In this document: positions 15,501-26,436 of the stretch, piece after piece | Position numbering within the stretch: position 1 is the first letter of the stretch | Layout: each line of letters opens with the position of its first letter | NCBI RefSeq assembly: GCF_002078875.1 | Contig: NC_034409.1 | Span: 66,809,015-66,873,014, forward strand | DNA: 64,000 nucleotides | Origin: Numida meleagris | Lineage: Eukaryota > Chordata > Aves > Galliformes > Numididae | Direction of reading: 5' to 3' | Translations under genes and position numbers: made by a program | Notes under the pieces: model-generated | Seen by the model: only the letters and a program-made list of their open reading frames with translations | Database searches by the model: none | Told to the model about the DNA's origin: nothing

Positions 15501-16439
15501 AGCACACTGTTAAACAGTGGTGACCTCTTCATCTGTGGAAATTGCTGCCTAGAGGAGAGATGGTATTTAAGACTCTCTCCCTCTGCCTCTCCTCCCCACT
15601 TTCTCCCCCTCCCTCCCTCTCTTCCTTTTTCCCTCCCTTTATCTTGTCTTTTTTTTTTTTTTTTCCCTGTAGGGCCCTCAGGCGTTTTTGGGTTAGGTTG
15701 TAACATTAAAGACAAAAAGAAAGAAAGAAGGGGGGAAGGGAAAGGCTTTTAACATCAAGGTGACAACAGCTATGTGTTAATTGGGCCTTTGTTGTTTGAT
15801 TAATAGCCACTTTGGTGTAGGATATGAAGACGGTTGTTTGGACAACTTTCTAAAAATGACATGTCCTTTCAGTAAACTGGGATTAAGCAGTGTTCTCTGG
15901 TCTGCACATTTTAACTCCTTATTGTTATTGCACTCAGCCCTACACGTGCAGTTATTTAGGAACAAGCTGGCTCTTCCAGCACCTTCCTCACCTGGTGCAC
16001 CCAGAGGTGGCTCGCCAGGGGTAGCTGTCCAGGTACCTGCCCTCCCGCCTGAGGGTTGATGTGATGAGGATAGCTCTGAAATGTAGTTAGGCTCCTGTTT
16101 CAGACTGTGTCAGAGGACTTTTAGAATTAAACAATTCTCCTAGAAATACTGCTAAGCAAGAAAAGGGCCGCAGGCCTTTCATTGGGCTGGCAGTGTGATA
16201 CAGAAAAGCAGGAGGAGTAAATCTCATGTCCTTTTCAGTAAACAGAGGCGATGAAGAAGAAAGTATCATCTCCTCCTTTGATCGGGTTTTCTGTTCCTAA
16301 CTTCTCTCTTTACTGTGCAGTGATTCATTATGGGTCCAATCCAAAGCTCTTAGAAGTCAATATAAAGACTGCTTTGTCTATTAAAGGGTTTGGATCGAGG
16401 CCCCCATGACCTTAGGCAAATTGTTGCCAATCAGCATTA

Positions 16440-17006
16440 CACAAGGACTGCTCCAAAAGTAATGTCTCCTATTTTATTCTGTTGGCCCACAGCACCACAG
16501 GCGGCTGTTGGTGGTATGGCAGTAGAGGTTGAACATTCTCACCAATATTCCACTAAATTTTGTTACCATGTGACGGATGGCAGCAGAGAGGCAGTCTGAC
16601 AAAATGGCGTCTGACATGGAAGTATATATGAAGAAAAAGTGTGTCATTTAATTCCTCCATGCAGAAAAAAATGGCACTCACTGACATTCATTGACGCTTG
16701 CTGAATGTTGATGGAGACTAAACCGTGCATGTGTGAGCACGGTGAGGTGGTGGATGGTACAGTTCAGCATGGCAACAGGGCTGTGAAAGACAAGCCAAAT
16801 TCCAGACAGCCATGCAGATTTTTTACAAGCACAGCATACTGGCTCTTGTTCATCACTGGCGAAGATGCATAGCTAATGATAGTGAATGTATTGCAAGAGA
16901 GTGTGTTGTAGCTGAGAATTTGCTCTATCAAATAGTGTTATTGTGCTCTTTGTACCTGTTGTAGTTTCCATGGAAATAAATAGGAGGCATTACTTTCAGA
17001 GCTGCA
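16440..17006 (+). mobile_element. Mariner (Galluhop-like) transposon, internal deletion, copy 1
   Basis: The left terminal repeat reads CTGCTCCAAAAGTAATGTCT and continues CCTATTTTATT. The right end reads AAATAGGAGGCATTACTTTC, its near inverse complement. TA dinucleotides at 16438-16439 and 17007-17008 fit the mariner target duplication. The transposase start (ATG 16604, MASDMEVYMKKK) is followed by a TAA at 16649-16651. The middle of the transposase, including all catalytic aspartates, is missing: sequence up to GACAGCCATGC joins directly to the carboxy-terminal region near 16812. About 570 bp remain of roughly 1.28 kb. The family name is from memory. Confidence 0.88.
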
Positions 17007-17329
17007 TAAAGTGTTTGGAAATTTGCAGGCTAATTTCTGCTGTAATTTTTATAAGCAGCTGGGAGGCCAGGTAAAGTTAGGTTGTCAGTGTTACACTGGA
17101 GGTAGTCATATATACTGAAAATTGTAGTGTTATGGCTGCATCTTTGAGGTAAGGACTCCTTCTCTATCTCTTCCTTTGCTTGATCTTCTAGTATTTGGTG
17201 CATTCTGTTCCCCTGTTGTTGAGGTTCTAGGTGATAAGAGAAGATGCTTTTACTTCAAAAACTCAGCGCTGATTCTGGGCTGCCATAGGACTTCCATTGC
17301 TTCAGTCCGCTGAAGAAGGTTGTGTAAGT

Positions 17330-17398
17330 GTAATGATCTGAGATGGAAAAGGGCTTTAAGATCATCTAGCTTGGATTTTTACTTGCTGTAGACAGTTG
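17330..17398 (-). mobile_element. Short CR1 3' end fragment, antisense
   Basis: ATCTGAGATGGAAAAGGG followed by CTTTAAGATCATCTAG resembles the reverse complement of the CR1 3' terminus (the usual TTGGAAGGGACC...GATCATCTAGTCCAACC pattern). It is short and diverged, and nothing convincing continues to its right. Confidence 0.5.
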
Positions 17399-19271
17399 TT
17401 TCTTACTGCGAATTTCTTGAGCTGCCACCTACACAGATTCATGCAAAATTCTGTGCATTTTGTATTGTACATTTTGTATGTAACATTTTCAGAGGCAAGC
17501 TTTTATTCACTTCACGGAGATGCCAGAGGAACTTATTTTGCAGCAGAATATTTGCCATTTGAGATGCAGTTTATCTGTGAGCACTGATGTTATCATTGTT
17601 TTCTTTGGATGAATTTTGAAGGCCGTTGAGCTAAGCACTTGTAATAGAGATACGTTACAGACTGACTTCCTGATTTATTATTTTTAGAAATCGATGCATT
17701 TGGTAATTTATGTACAGCTTACAGAGGCCACGTAAGTGGCTCATCAATCAATCAACAGCCAGCAAAAATGAAAGCTAATGAGCTCATTTCAGTAGCAAGT
17801 TGCTCATTAGCAGGTGGGCTCACTGATCTTTCAGGTTTTCCAGTTCAAAGTCACATGTTCTTGGAAGGATCAGCTTCCTTGAAAAGAACGAAACAGGAAG
17901 AGAAGGCATGGCAAGCTTTTGAATGTTCTCTCACTGTTTTGGCATATACATTTATGGTAAATGCCTGATATTGGGCTAGAGAGGCAGCCACCTAACCATC
18001 TACAGGGCTAAATCATTACTGTGATACCAACAACTTCCACCAGCTGAAAGCTGAATTTACTGGTGCATTTACAGGATGTGTGGGAAGAAGAATATGGAGA
18101 CCTCTTCTCTGCTTTTGCGTAGGAACCTTTACATTCTCAGCACAACACTATTCCCAGCACTATTTTCAGCCCAGGTTTTCTCCAGCTCAGTATCCAATGT
18201 GGGATGCTAGAAACTGCCTCACTGTGCAGAGCTAGACAGTATGCACTACCCCATTTGCAGTCCACCCAGTGGCCATTCTGGTCAGATAACACCAGGCCTA
18301 CGTCCTTCCCTCTCGTAACCAAATTTATTTGATTCCTTTTTTGAAACATTTTAGTCATTCCAGTGTGGGTTTTGGAGGGTACACACAAAAGAGAGCTTAT
18401 TTGGCCCAGTTATTATCCTTACTGGTGCGATACCAAGAGATGGTTAGACTTGGGAATTGACCTTCCCCTTGTATGTACTCTAAGGGGAAATGTTAAGCAG
18501 TACTGTGGATCTGTGTGCTAGGACTCTTAAACCTGTTTGAGAGCAGGAAACTGTTTTTAGCTTTGTGCAGTAACATTGTTATGTTGGTGTGCAGCCTTAC
18601 CAGTACTTCTTTTCTTTATAGTAAAAAAAAATTAATTATTAATCTTTTTGAAAAGCAAAAACACTAGTTTAGTTACCAAACTTTTGATAGATGATGCAAT
18701 ATTTTTTTAATTTTTTATCTTACCTTTACATATTAAAAAACCTTATATAATAATGTTTAAATATAAATGTATGTATATATTAACTATCTCCTGTAGAAAT
18801 GAGAAATATTCTGCTCTTGAGAGAGAAAAAAAATGATTCTTGACGGGGGGTTGCCTGCGTCCCAGAAGTATCCTGCAAAAAGACTCTTGAAATATGTTTT
18901 TAAAATACATATTTTCAGGGCAGATTTTTCCAAATCTCAGGAATAGATTTTCAACTGCCTGATTTGGCTTTAAATGAGTTGGCTGAATCAGTTTCTTTTT
19001 CTTTTAAGTGAGTCTTTAAAGCTTTGATGAATTTGGCTCATTGTTTAGCACTTATCTCATGAGTAAAGCTTGAGAGGTTTGGCTTGAAACTTACCAAATC
19101 ACATCTCTGGAAAATGGCCCAAGCCTATTGATTTATTTAAAAAAAAATAAAAATAGAATCCAAAGCAAAACATGACCAAAAAAAAACCTGATCCAGCTTA
19201 GTGAATAAGTCCCTTACAGATCTATATAGCCCCTGTTGAGTCAATCTGTTTTTCAACATATATGAGCCCTA

Positions 19272-19630
19272 CATTTTATAGAATTGCAGGGCTGAGAAGG
19301 GACTGCAAGAAGTCATCCAATCTCACCTTCAATCCAGGAATCAGCTGCACTAACATCATTTCTACCAGGTAGTTGTCTGTTTTCCTTAAGTTACTCGGTG
19401 TAGGAGAGTTACTACTATCTGTCCAGGGTTTTACCATCTTTACCATTCAGAGGTTATTTCTGATGTGTAACTCAAATATTTTCCGCTTCAGTTTTAGCTC
19501 ATTAATTCTTGTTCGTGTCATTGTGGCAAGAATAAATGTGTTCCTCTTTGTAGCAAATATTTTGTGTTTGAAGACTGAAATCACATCCCCTCTTCTGAAG
19601 CTTTTCTTTTGGTATGTAGAAGTCATCTCC
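19272..19630 (-). mobile_element. Old CR1-type LINE fragment, antisense
   Basis: The left end reads TATAGAATTGCAGGGCTGAG, AAGGGACTGCAAGAAGTCAT and CCAATCTCACC, the reverse-complement pattern of a CR1 3' end. Farther right, TTAATTCTTGTTCGTGTCAT and ATCACATCCCCTCTTCTGAA match the later CR1 blocks (the usual CCCTTGTCCTGTCA and GATCCCCTCTCAGCC stretches), in the right order and spacing. It is strongly diverged, so it is an ancient copy. The right boundary is approximate. The plus-strand open frame here (19373-19681) is a by-product of the repeat. Confidence 0.75.
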
Positions 19631-19689
19631 ACTATATTTTTCTTCAAAACTTCTGCTATTTTGTTGCTTCTATGGCACTAGTGGTAGCA

Positions 19690-22600
19690 GAAACCCTAAG
19701 AACAGATAATTTTACATTAATGGCAATGACATCTGTCTGCAGCAGGTGCATCTGAGATGCTACTGGAAAAGTCCAGTACAAATTCCAAGTAAAAACAGAC
19801 TCAAGATGGCTCAGTCACTGCTTAATAAATGGTGCTGACTAGTCTTGTTCAATTAACTTGCAGTTAAATCCTCTCTGGTACTGCCCTGTCTCCAGTAACC
19901 ACTCAGCTGTGGTTACATTTTGTAATGGAAGGAAGGCTTTGTGCGTCACTCTCTTTTGCTTAGTTCACTGGCAGAAGCCATGTTCTAGGGCTTCTCAGCT
20001 TTGCAGAGCTATGACTGCATAGCTGCAGAATAGCAAAAAGGATTATAGAGCCTCTTGCATATCAAAAGAACTGCCAGTGAAGGCTGACTGCTGGAGCTTT
20101 TCGTACAGGGAGGAACAGGGACTGTTGATTCTCAAGTCCTAGAGTGAGTTTCCAAGACAAGGAATCAGCAGGGAGGAAATCTTTTAAATTTAAGACATTT
20201 GATCTGTAAGTCAATGGGGAAAAAATAAACATCAGACCTCATGATATCAATTATCTGAGTCACATTTAAAAAGTACTTACTGCTCTGAACATAATTGTTT
20301 TCATATGAACAAGATAAAGTGTGCAACAGATTTAAAAATCAAAATCCATTTCCTTTTATGATCTTTAAGAAATTCAGTGTTTGTACAAGCTGAAATAAGG
20401 AGGTAACAGTTATAATGAGGGTTGTGCTTTTCTATATTTTATGGATTTAATAAATCCCCTACTAAATGGAATTATCAAGTCAATCTTCCCACTTTATTAG
20501 AAGACGCTTAGTAGAAATTGACTTTAATATCAGTCAGCAGTTCTCTTTTCACTGTGTTTTGGGCTACTTGCTAGAGGGAAAGCCACGTTCCCCTTCAGGC
20601 AATTTCTTCTGCCATATCTCTCTATTTTTACATTTTGAGATTTTGTCTTGTGACATATGCGTTTGAGCCATCTTGAAATAATAGCTGTTTATGCTCATGG
20701 AACTTGTTATGTTTTACAAAGCTGTGAAATAAGTACTGAACTAAAGGAAGAGCACAACTAGGAAGATAGTTTGTTTGATGCCCACCCACCACAGCTTTTC
20801 TGGAGATCTGCTATGGTAACTACAACTGGAGTGGTGAATAGTTGGTCAGTGCTTCCCATCTGCACTTGAGAGAGGCTGGAGATAAGTCTGGGTTGCTGTG
20901 GAAAAACGGAGTATGCTTAACTGCCAAAGGAAAACAAGCATATGAGACAAGATGGCAGATGGATGAAATTTCCAGTTGATCACAAATGAATCTTCATGCA
21001 GGGCATATTTACTAGAGGCATGAGTAAGCAGGACTTGGTTGTGTAATGTGTGCACATCTTGTGATGTGCTGCTAAGCCCCTTCCACCTCTGCAGTAGCTA
21101 AATCAGACTTTCAGACATGTATTCCCCACTTCTCCCCCCACGGTAGGATAACAGTTGAACACCTGAACTTGAAACAAATGGAGTATATTTCATGGAAAAT
21201 AGTCAAATCACTGGTTGTGCTTTGCCTGTTCTTTTTATTTTTCCTCCTGACTGTTTTTGGTGATGGAATTTGGGCAAACTCCCTTTTTTTTTGGAAGTGT
21301 GGAGAGCTATTGCGAAGAGTCAAAGTAATTGATGGCAGATGACAGCTGCTGATAAACAGCTCAACCTCATGCCTCAGTCAGATAAAATTTCACAACATAA
21401 GGATATAGAAGTTTTTCAGAATTAACAAAATTTGAAGACCACATGGATATAAACCAGTTAAGGTCTGTAGTAAAACAAGTCAAATTTATGTGATGATAGG
21501 AATTTTATAGTCAACTCACCAAACAGGAATATCTTGAACAGTTACAGTCATCAAGCTGAAGCAGAAAGCACAAAATAGTACGTATGACCGTGTGTGTCAG
21601 AACTCTTCTGAATTTCTGTATGTGTTTCTGAGGGAAGACTTTGAAGCTGCCTATAAATAGAAGATATTAGCATATATTATTTTCAGGAAAGAAGATGAAA
21701 ATTAAGAAAAAGGCAAAAAAACTCTGACATTTTGTCAAAACCAACTTGAATTAAGGGACAGTCCTTTAAAATGAATAGCTGTGTTAGAAAACTTGACTTG
21801 AAGACTTGCCCCAGGAATTGTAGGAAATAGCTCTTCCTCACTGGCAAAAGATCAGTTTGTGGTCTTACAGTTTCATTTTGCACTACCAGAATTATCAGTT
21901 CTCTGTCGGGTACTCTTTTGAACTGTTTTGATAAATAATTGTACTTGTGAAGGTTAATGGAGTGTCAGTCCCTTATTTACTCTCAAGTCAAATGTGGTGC
22001 ATGCTAGTCAGAAGTGTAGCTCATGCTTCGTGACCGGTTGACCTTAACGCTGTAAAGTGTGGTTATAGTCAGATAAATGACTGTAAAAATGACATTAAAG
22101 GGTCCCATGTTTTCTGTCTTGGTGTGGCTTTAGAGGTCAAATTTAGTTGCATAAAAATATGATATTTTTATTAATTGCATATAATACTAACTTAACCTGG
22201 GGTTTAAAAATAAAGCAGTGTCCTTTTTGCCTCACGTCATCCTTAGTAATAAACATTTTGCAAATTGTACTTATCTGACTATTTTGTTGATGATATGTCT
22301 GCAGAGCAGAGACTAGTTCCTTCTTTCGTAGCTGCATTGACTCTTTTTAGTGCTAATGGCAGCAAAAAAAAATTAGTCAATAAGGCAAGCAGATAGATAT
22401 GACTCAGAAAATACATGGAGAGCGAATACGTTGAATAACGATGACATTTAAAAGCTACTGTTCTGCTTATCCCCATATATTGTTGGAAGTTCACGTGTTA
22501 CTGAAGCAGAACATGTTTCCATGTAAAATTCTACTAATCTGTGCCAATCTAAAATTAATGCAACCCTTGCAGTCACAAGGATGGCTAGGAGTTTACAAAG

Positions 22601-24255
22601 ATGTTAGCTGCTGTGTGTTTTCCAGTTTATTTTCATGGGTATCTTACTGTGCTACTGTAAGAGAGTGCTTCTTTCCATCAGTGCTTAAGCAAAAGATGAA
22701 AAACCTAACCGAAATTACTGTTTCTTTTGAGAAATTCTCACAGTTAATTCTAGTACATTAGTCACATTTTATAAAGCTTACACCATGCAGAAGCTGACCT
22801 CTGGTACTAAGCCTAAGTCTGGTAGTTTCAAGGAAGACAGTTCTGCTTGTCACTGAAGTGAATAATAGCCATGATGAAAGATTAATAAACTTGTACACAA
22901 AGACTTAAACCAAAATGTGTTCTGGAAGTGAGACTTCTTGGCTGCTTAGTCTTCTGAGCAAGTCAACCCATGATCACTGAAAATAATCTGTGGAGTTAAA
23001 TGCAATTTGATGATGAAGATCTTATGAAACTCTTGCTAACCAGTCAATATTCTAGCCAGCTTCTTTAGATAATTATGTGCTGAAATCAGGAGAATCAGGC
23101 TGATGATTAATGTTTTAGTAGAATAATGTTTACCAAAGGATGTTGTTTATACAATTCTCAGGAATTCTCATTTAGTCACTGAATTTCTAAAAGGTATAAC
23201 TGCATCCCCAGTTCTGTTCCATGGGACATCCTAATCCCAGTTTTTCTCCTTTGAAGGTGATATTTTGATTGATTAGGGTGCCTGTGATTTCCATATCCTT
23301 TAATCTTTTCACACAATCAACAGCTTATGTGATAACATTATCTTGATTTGTATGGGCCTGAGGTGAGTTTGAACCTCCACTGTAGGGATTTCTGTATTTT
23401 TATAATCTGATTCCTAAGTAAAATGGGAAAACATGGTGTCATGATAAAGTTGTATAAAATGGAGTTGAAAGATGAGACAACTGGGAGAGTACCAAAGTTT
23501 TTAATTTTGCTTTAATATAAAGCCTGGATGGAAGGAAGAAAGTACCTTGCATTTTTAAGAATGACATAAACATGCATACCAATTAACACATGATATTGAT
23601 GAAAGAAACAAAGCTTTCATATCACAGCCAGTACTAATATTAATAGCTGTGAGCATGCCTATGATGTAGTATATGAACTACTCAAGAAAGCAGCCCATGA
23701 CCAGGTATAACTCCTGTTGCAGCGTAGTGTCATCATAACATCTCTCTACTACACCCTTCAAAAGTGCCTTTGAACCTCAAGCTGCAAGACAGTATGCGGT
23801 ATTTGAATAACAGAAATGTAAAACCAAAACATACTGAGATGAGCTTTATTAAAAATACTTAAGTGCAACTTGTAGAAATGTTAAAGATACTGTAAGAAAG
23901 ATTGGATTTCTTTCAGATGGACTAGTCTTGTTAGAAAGTACCTTCTGCTTGCTTGTACCCTGTAGAGTACAAATGAACTCTCAGCAGTTTTTCCTTACAC
24001 TAGAAGTTGCATGGGATTTTCACTACTGCTTCATGTAATTAAATTTATTTAGGGAAAGTATTTTTCAAATGTGTAGTCTCCACATGTGTGTACATCTGAA
24101 GATTTAAAAAACCTAAATCAAGAATTTTTATATAACTTCTATGTGATGTCTAAATTTGTATACTGAATAGTAGAAACACATAGACCAGAAAAGAAGGGAA
24201 GAAGAAAAACAAGTAAACTCTCTAAAATGTACTTAAAATGTTGTATATATATGTA
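19690..24255. other. SOX5: Gene-free intron stretch
   Basis: AT-rich sequence between the antisense CR1 and mariner copy 2. All open frames are at most 106 codons and unrecognised. No repeat family was identified. Confidence 0.75.
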
Positions 24256-24264
24256 AAATTACAT

Positions 24265-24695
24265 ATGTTTGAGGGCTGCTCTAAAAGTAACACCTCTGGT
24301 TTTATTATGTTGGCCCACAACCTCAGGCAGATGTTGGTGGAGCAGCAGTAGAGGTTGAACCTTCTGCCAGTATTTGGTTACATGTTGTTGCCATGTGACA
24401 GATGGTGGTAGAGGGGCAGTCTGACAAAATGGTGTCTGACACGGAAGTGTGTATGAAGCAAAGGTGTGGAATTAAAGTCCTCCGTGAGGCACAAAGTGCA
24501 CCCACTCACATTCATCGACACTGGCTCTTTCCCATTGCTGGCAAAAAAATGCATAGCTAATGGTGGTGTCTATGTTGCAAAGGAGTGTTTTGTAGCTGAG
24601 AATTTGCTCTATAAAGCAGTGTTATTGTGCTCTTTATAGCTTTTGTAGTTTCCATGTAAATAAATAGGAGGCATTACTTTTGGAGTGACCTACAT
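24265..24695 (+). mobile_element. Mariner (Galluhop-like) transposon, larger internal deletion, copy 2
   Basis: The left end GAGGGCTGCTCTAAAAGTAA and right end AATAGGAGGCATTACTTTTG are inverted copies of each other and match copies 1 and 3. After a degenerate transposase start region (about 24430-24510) the sequence jumps at about 24520 to the carboxy-terminal and 3' untranslated part. Only about 430 bp remain, a different and larger deletion than in copy 1. The exact ends are uncertain because an 11-bp direct repeat TACATATGTTT lies on both sides (24260-24270 and 24691-24701). TA target sites can also be placed inside it. Confidence 0.86.
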
Positions 24696-26222
24696 ATGTT
24701 TTAAAAGAAGAAGTGTGACTCTTACAACCAAACACTTCATCTTTGTGTTCACCCCCTCTCTGTGCTTAAGATCTCTTAGATGCTCAGTAGGAGCTTTTAA
24801 ATTATTTTTCCCTGTTTGATATTGCTAATTATAATGAATGGATTGCAGAGAACATTTTGTTGTAAACTTTCTGTTCCTCAGCCCACCATGCTGGTAGGCA
24901 CAGTGACACCTGGCTGGGTTGTGTCCTGAGACTCATTCTTGACATATTTAAGGGGGGAAAAAAAAAAGATTTTGTAAAATCATGTTCTATTAGTCAACCA
25001 ATACTTCGTCCTTACAAAGTAGGCGCACATTCTTTCCAGTCAAAGTGGAGAAAGTTCAGTCTTTCTTGTTTGGATTGGGCAGTTCTATGAGTTTTCCAGC
25101 ATCACTTCACGATGACTGAAAACTACAGGGAATACTCAGAAATCAGTGATTCAAAGAAGAGCTTAGAGAAGAAGGGCTTATTCCAGCAAAAAGTTACTCA
25201 TTCTCTGCTAATGGTGGGTTGCTAACTATGACTGCAGAGGACTAGATGTTCTTTGGGTTGTTTTGCTTGTTTGTGAACTTTGTATGTAACAGTGGACAAG
25301 ACTGATTGGTAAAGGAAATGTATAGTGAACCTAATAAACTACAGGGATATGATTTCATAATTGAAAAAGTGAGAGACGATGAGAACGAACTACTTTAAAG
25401 CTAATAAAGCTTATTTGTATTACTCAGATTAATTTAGGTAAGTGATGAGAAAGGGGAGGAAAATTAGCTTTTCTGTTCAGTTTGGTTACCATATAATTCT
25501 TAATCAGGAGTGTCACAGCGTCTCTTGGTATCATCTTATCATAAGGGTCTTTTCATAGTGGGCAGCGTAGGCTACTGACTGCAGTTTAAAGGAACAGAAG
25601 AAAGAATAACTGATTCCCAGAGAGAGAGGAACTGTGAATCCATCATAGGGTAGAGTTTATCCGTTCTTCTGCATCAATCAACCACAGTCTAATCCAGCTC
25701 CTGGGGTGGGAGTTCCTATGTGCATTCTGAGCCTTGTTTAAACTGTGTTTGAATGAGCTTTAGAATGAGTCTTAAATGATGAAATGACATCACACTGTTC
25801 CCCTGCACAGGACGTAATATTGACATTTGAGGTGTACTGAGACCCAGAAGAGTGAACAGAGAACTGGTATGCAGGAACCTTTGGATGCTGAATGTGCTCT
25901 GCCTTTAGCTTGTTTTGGAACCTGGCAAGTCAGTTCACGTCATTTCCAAATTTGCCCTGTATGTAATACCACAAAGAAACATTATGGAGATTAATAGTTT
26001 TTGGAGTAGCTGTAACACATGCTACTATGTATCAATGCAATGTGAATTGACTTCTGTTGTTAATTTTTATTAATTATTCCGATATTTGTGGCATTCTTTG
26101 TTCAAACACTGTCTTCTCTTGGAAGTGCATAAGATTCAAATAAGATTGGTTTCTCCTCTGCAAACATCTTCTGTGGAAAAGACTTTCTGTGAAGATATTT
26201 GTTATGTCTTATCAGCACAGAA

Positions 26223-26436
26223 TTCTTCCTTCCTTCCTTCCTTCCTTCCTTCCTTCCTTCCTTCCTTCCTTCCTTCCTTCCTTCCTCCCTCCCTCCCTCC
26301 CTCCCTCCCTCTTTCCCTTTTCCCTTTTCCCTTTTCCCTTTTCCCTTTCCTTTCCTTTTTCTTTCTTCCTTTCTTTCTCCCTTCCTCCCTTCCTTTCTCT
26401 TTCTTTCTCTCTTTCTCTCTTTCTCTCTTTCTTTCT
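26223..26436. repeat. Pure polypyrimidine tract with (TTCC)n core, 214 nt
   Basis: Every base of the plus strand from 26223 to 26436 is C or T. It begins as a (TTCC)n array to about 26285, passes into (CCCT)n to about 26312, then CCCTTTT units, then mixed CTTT/CTCT units. Long open frames on both strands here encode only serine/proline/phenylalanine or lysine/glutamate/arginine/glycine runs and are artefacts of the repeat. Such homopurine-homopyrimidine mirror-like DNA can form triplex (H-DNA). Confidence 0.97.

Noticed and set aside
19373..19681. Plus-strand open frame of 102 codons
   Set aside because: It lies largely within the antisense CR1 fragment, opposite to the LINE's coding direction.
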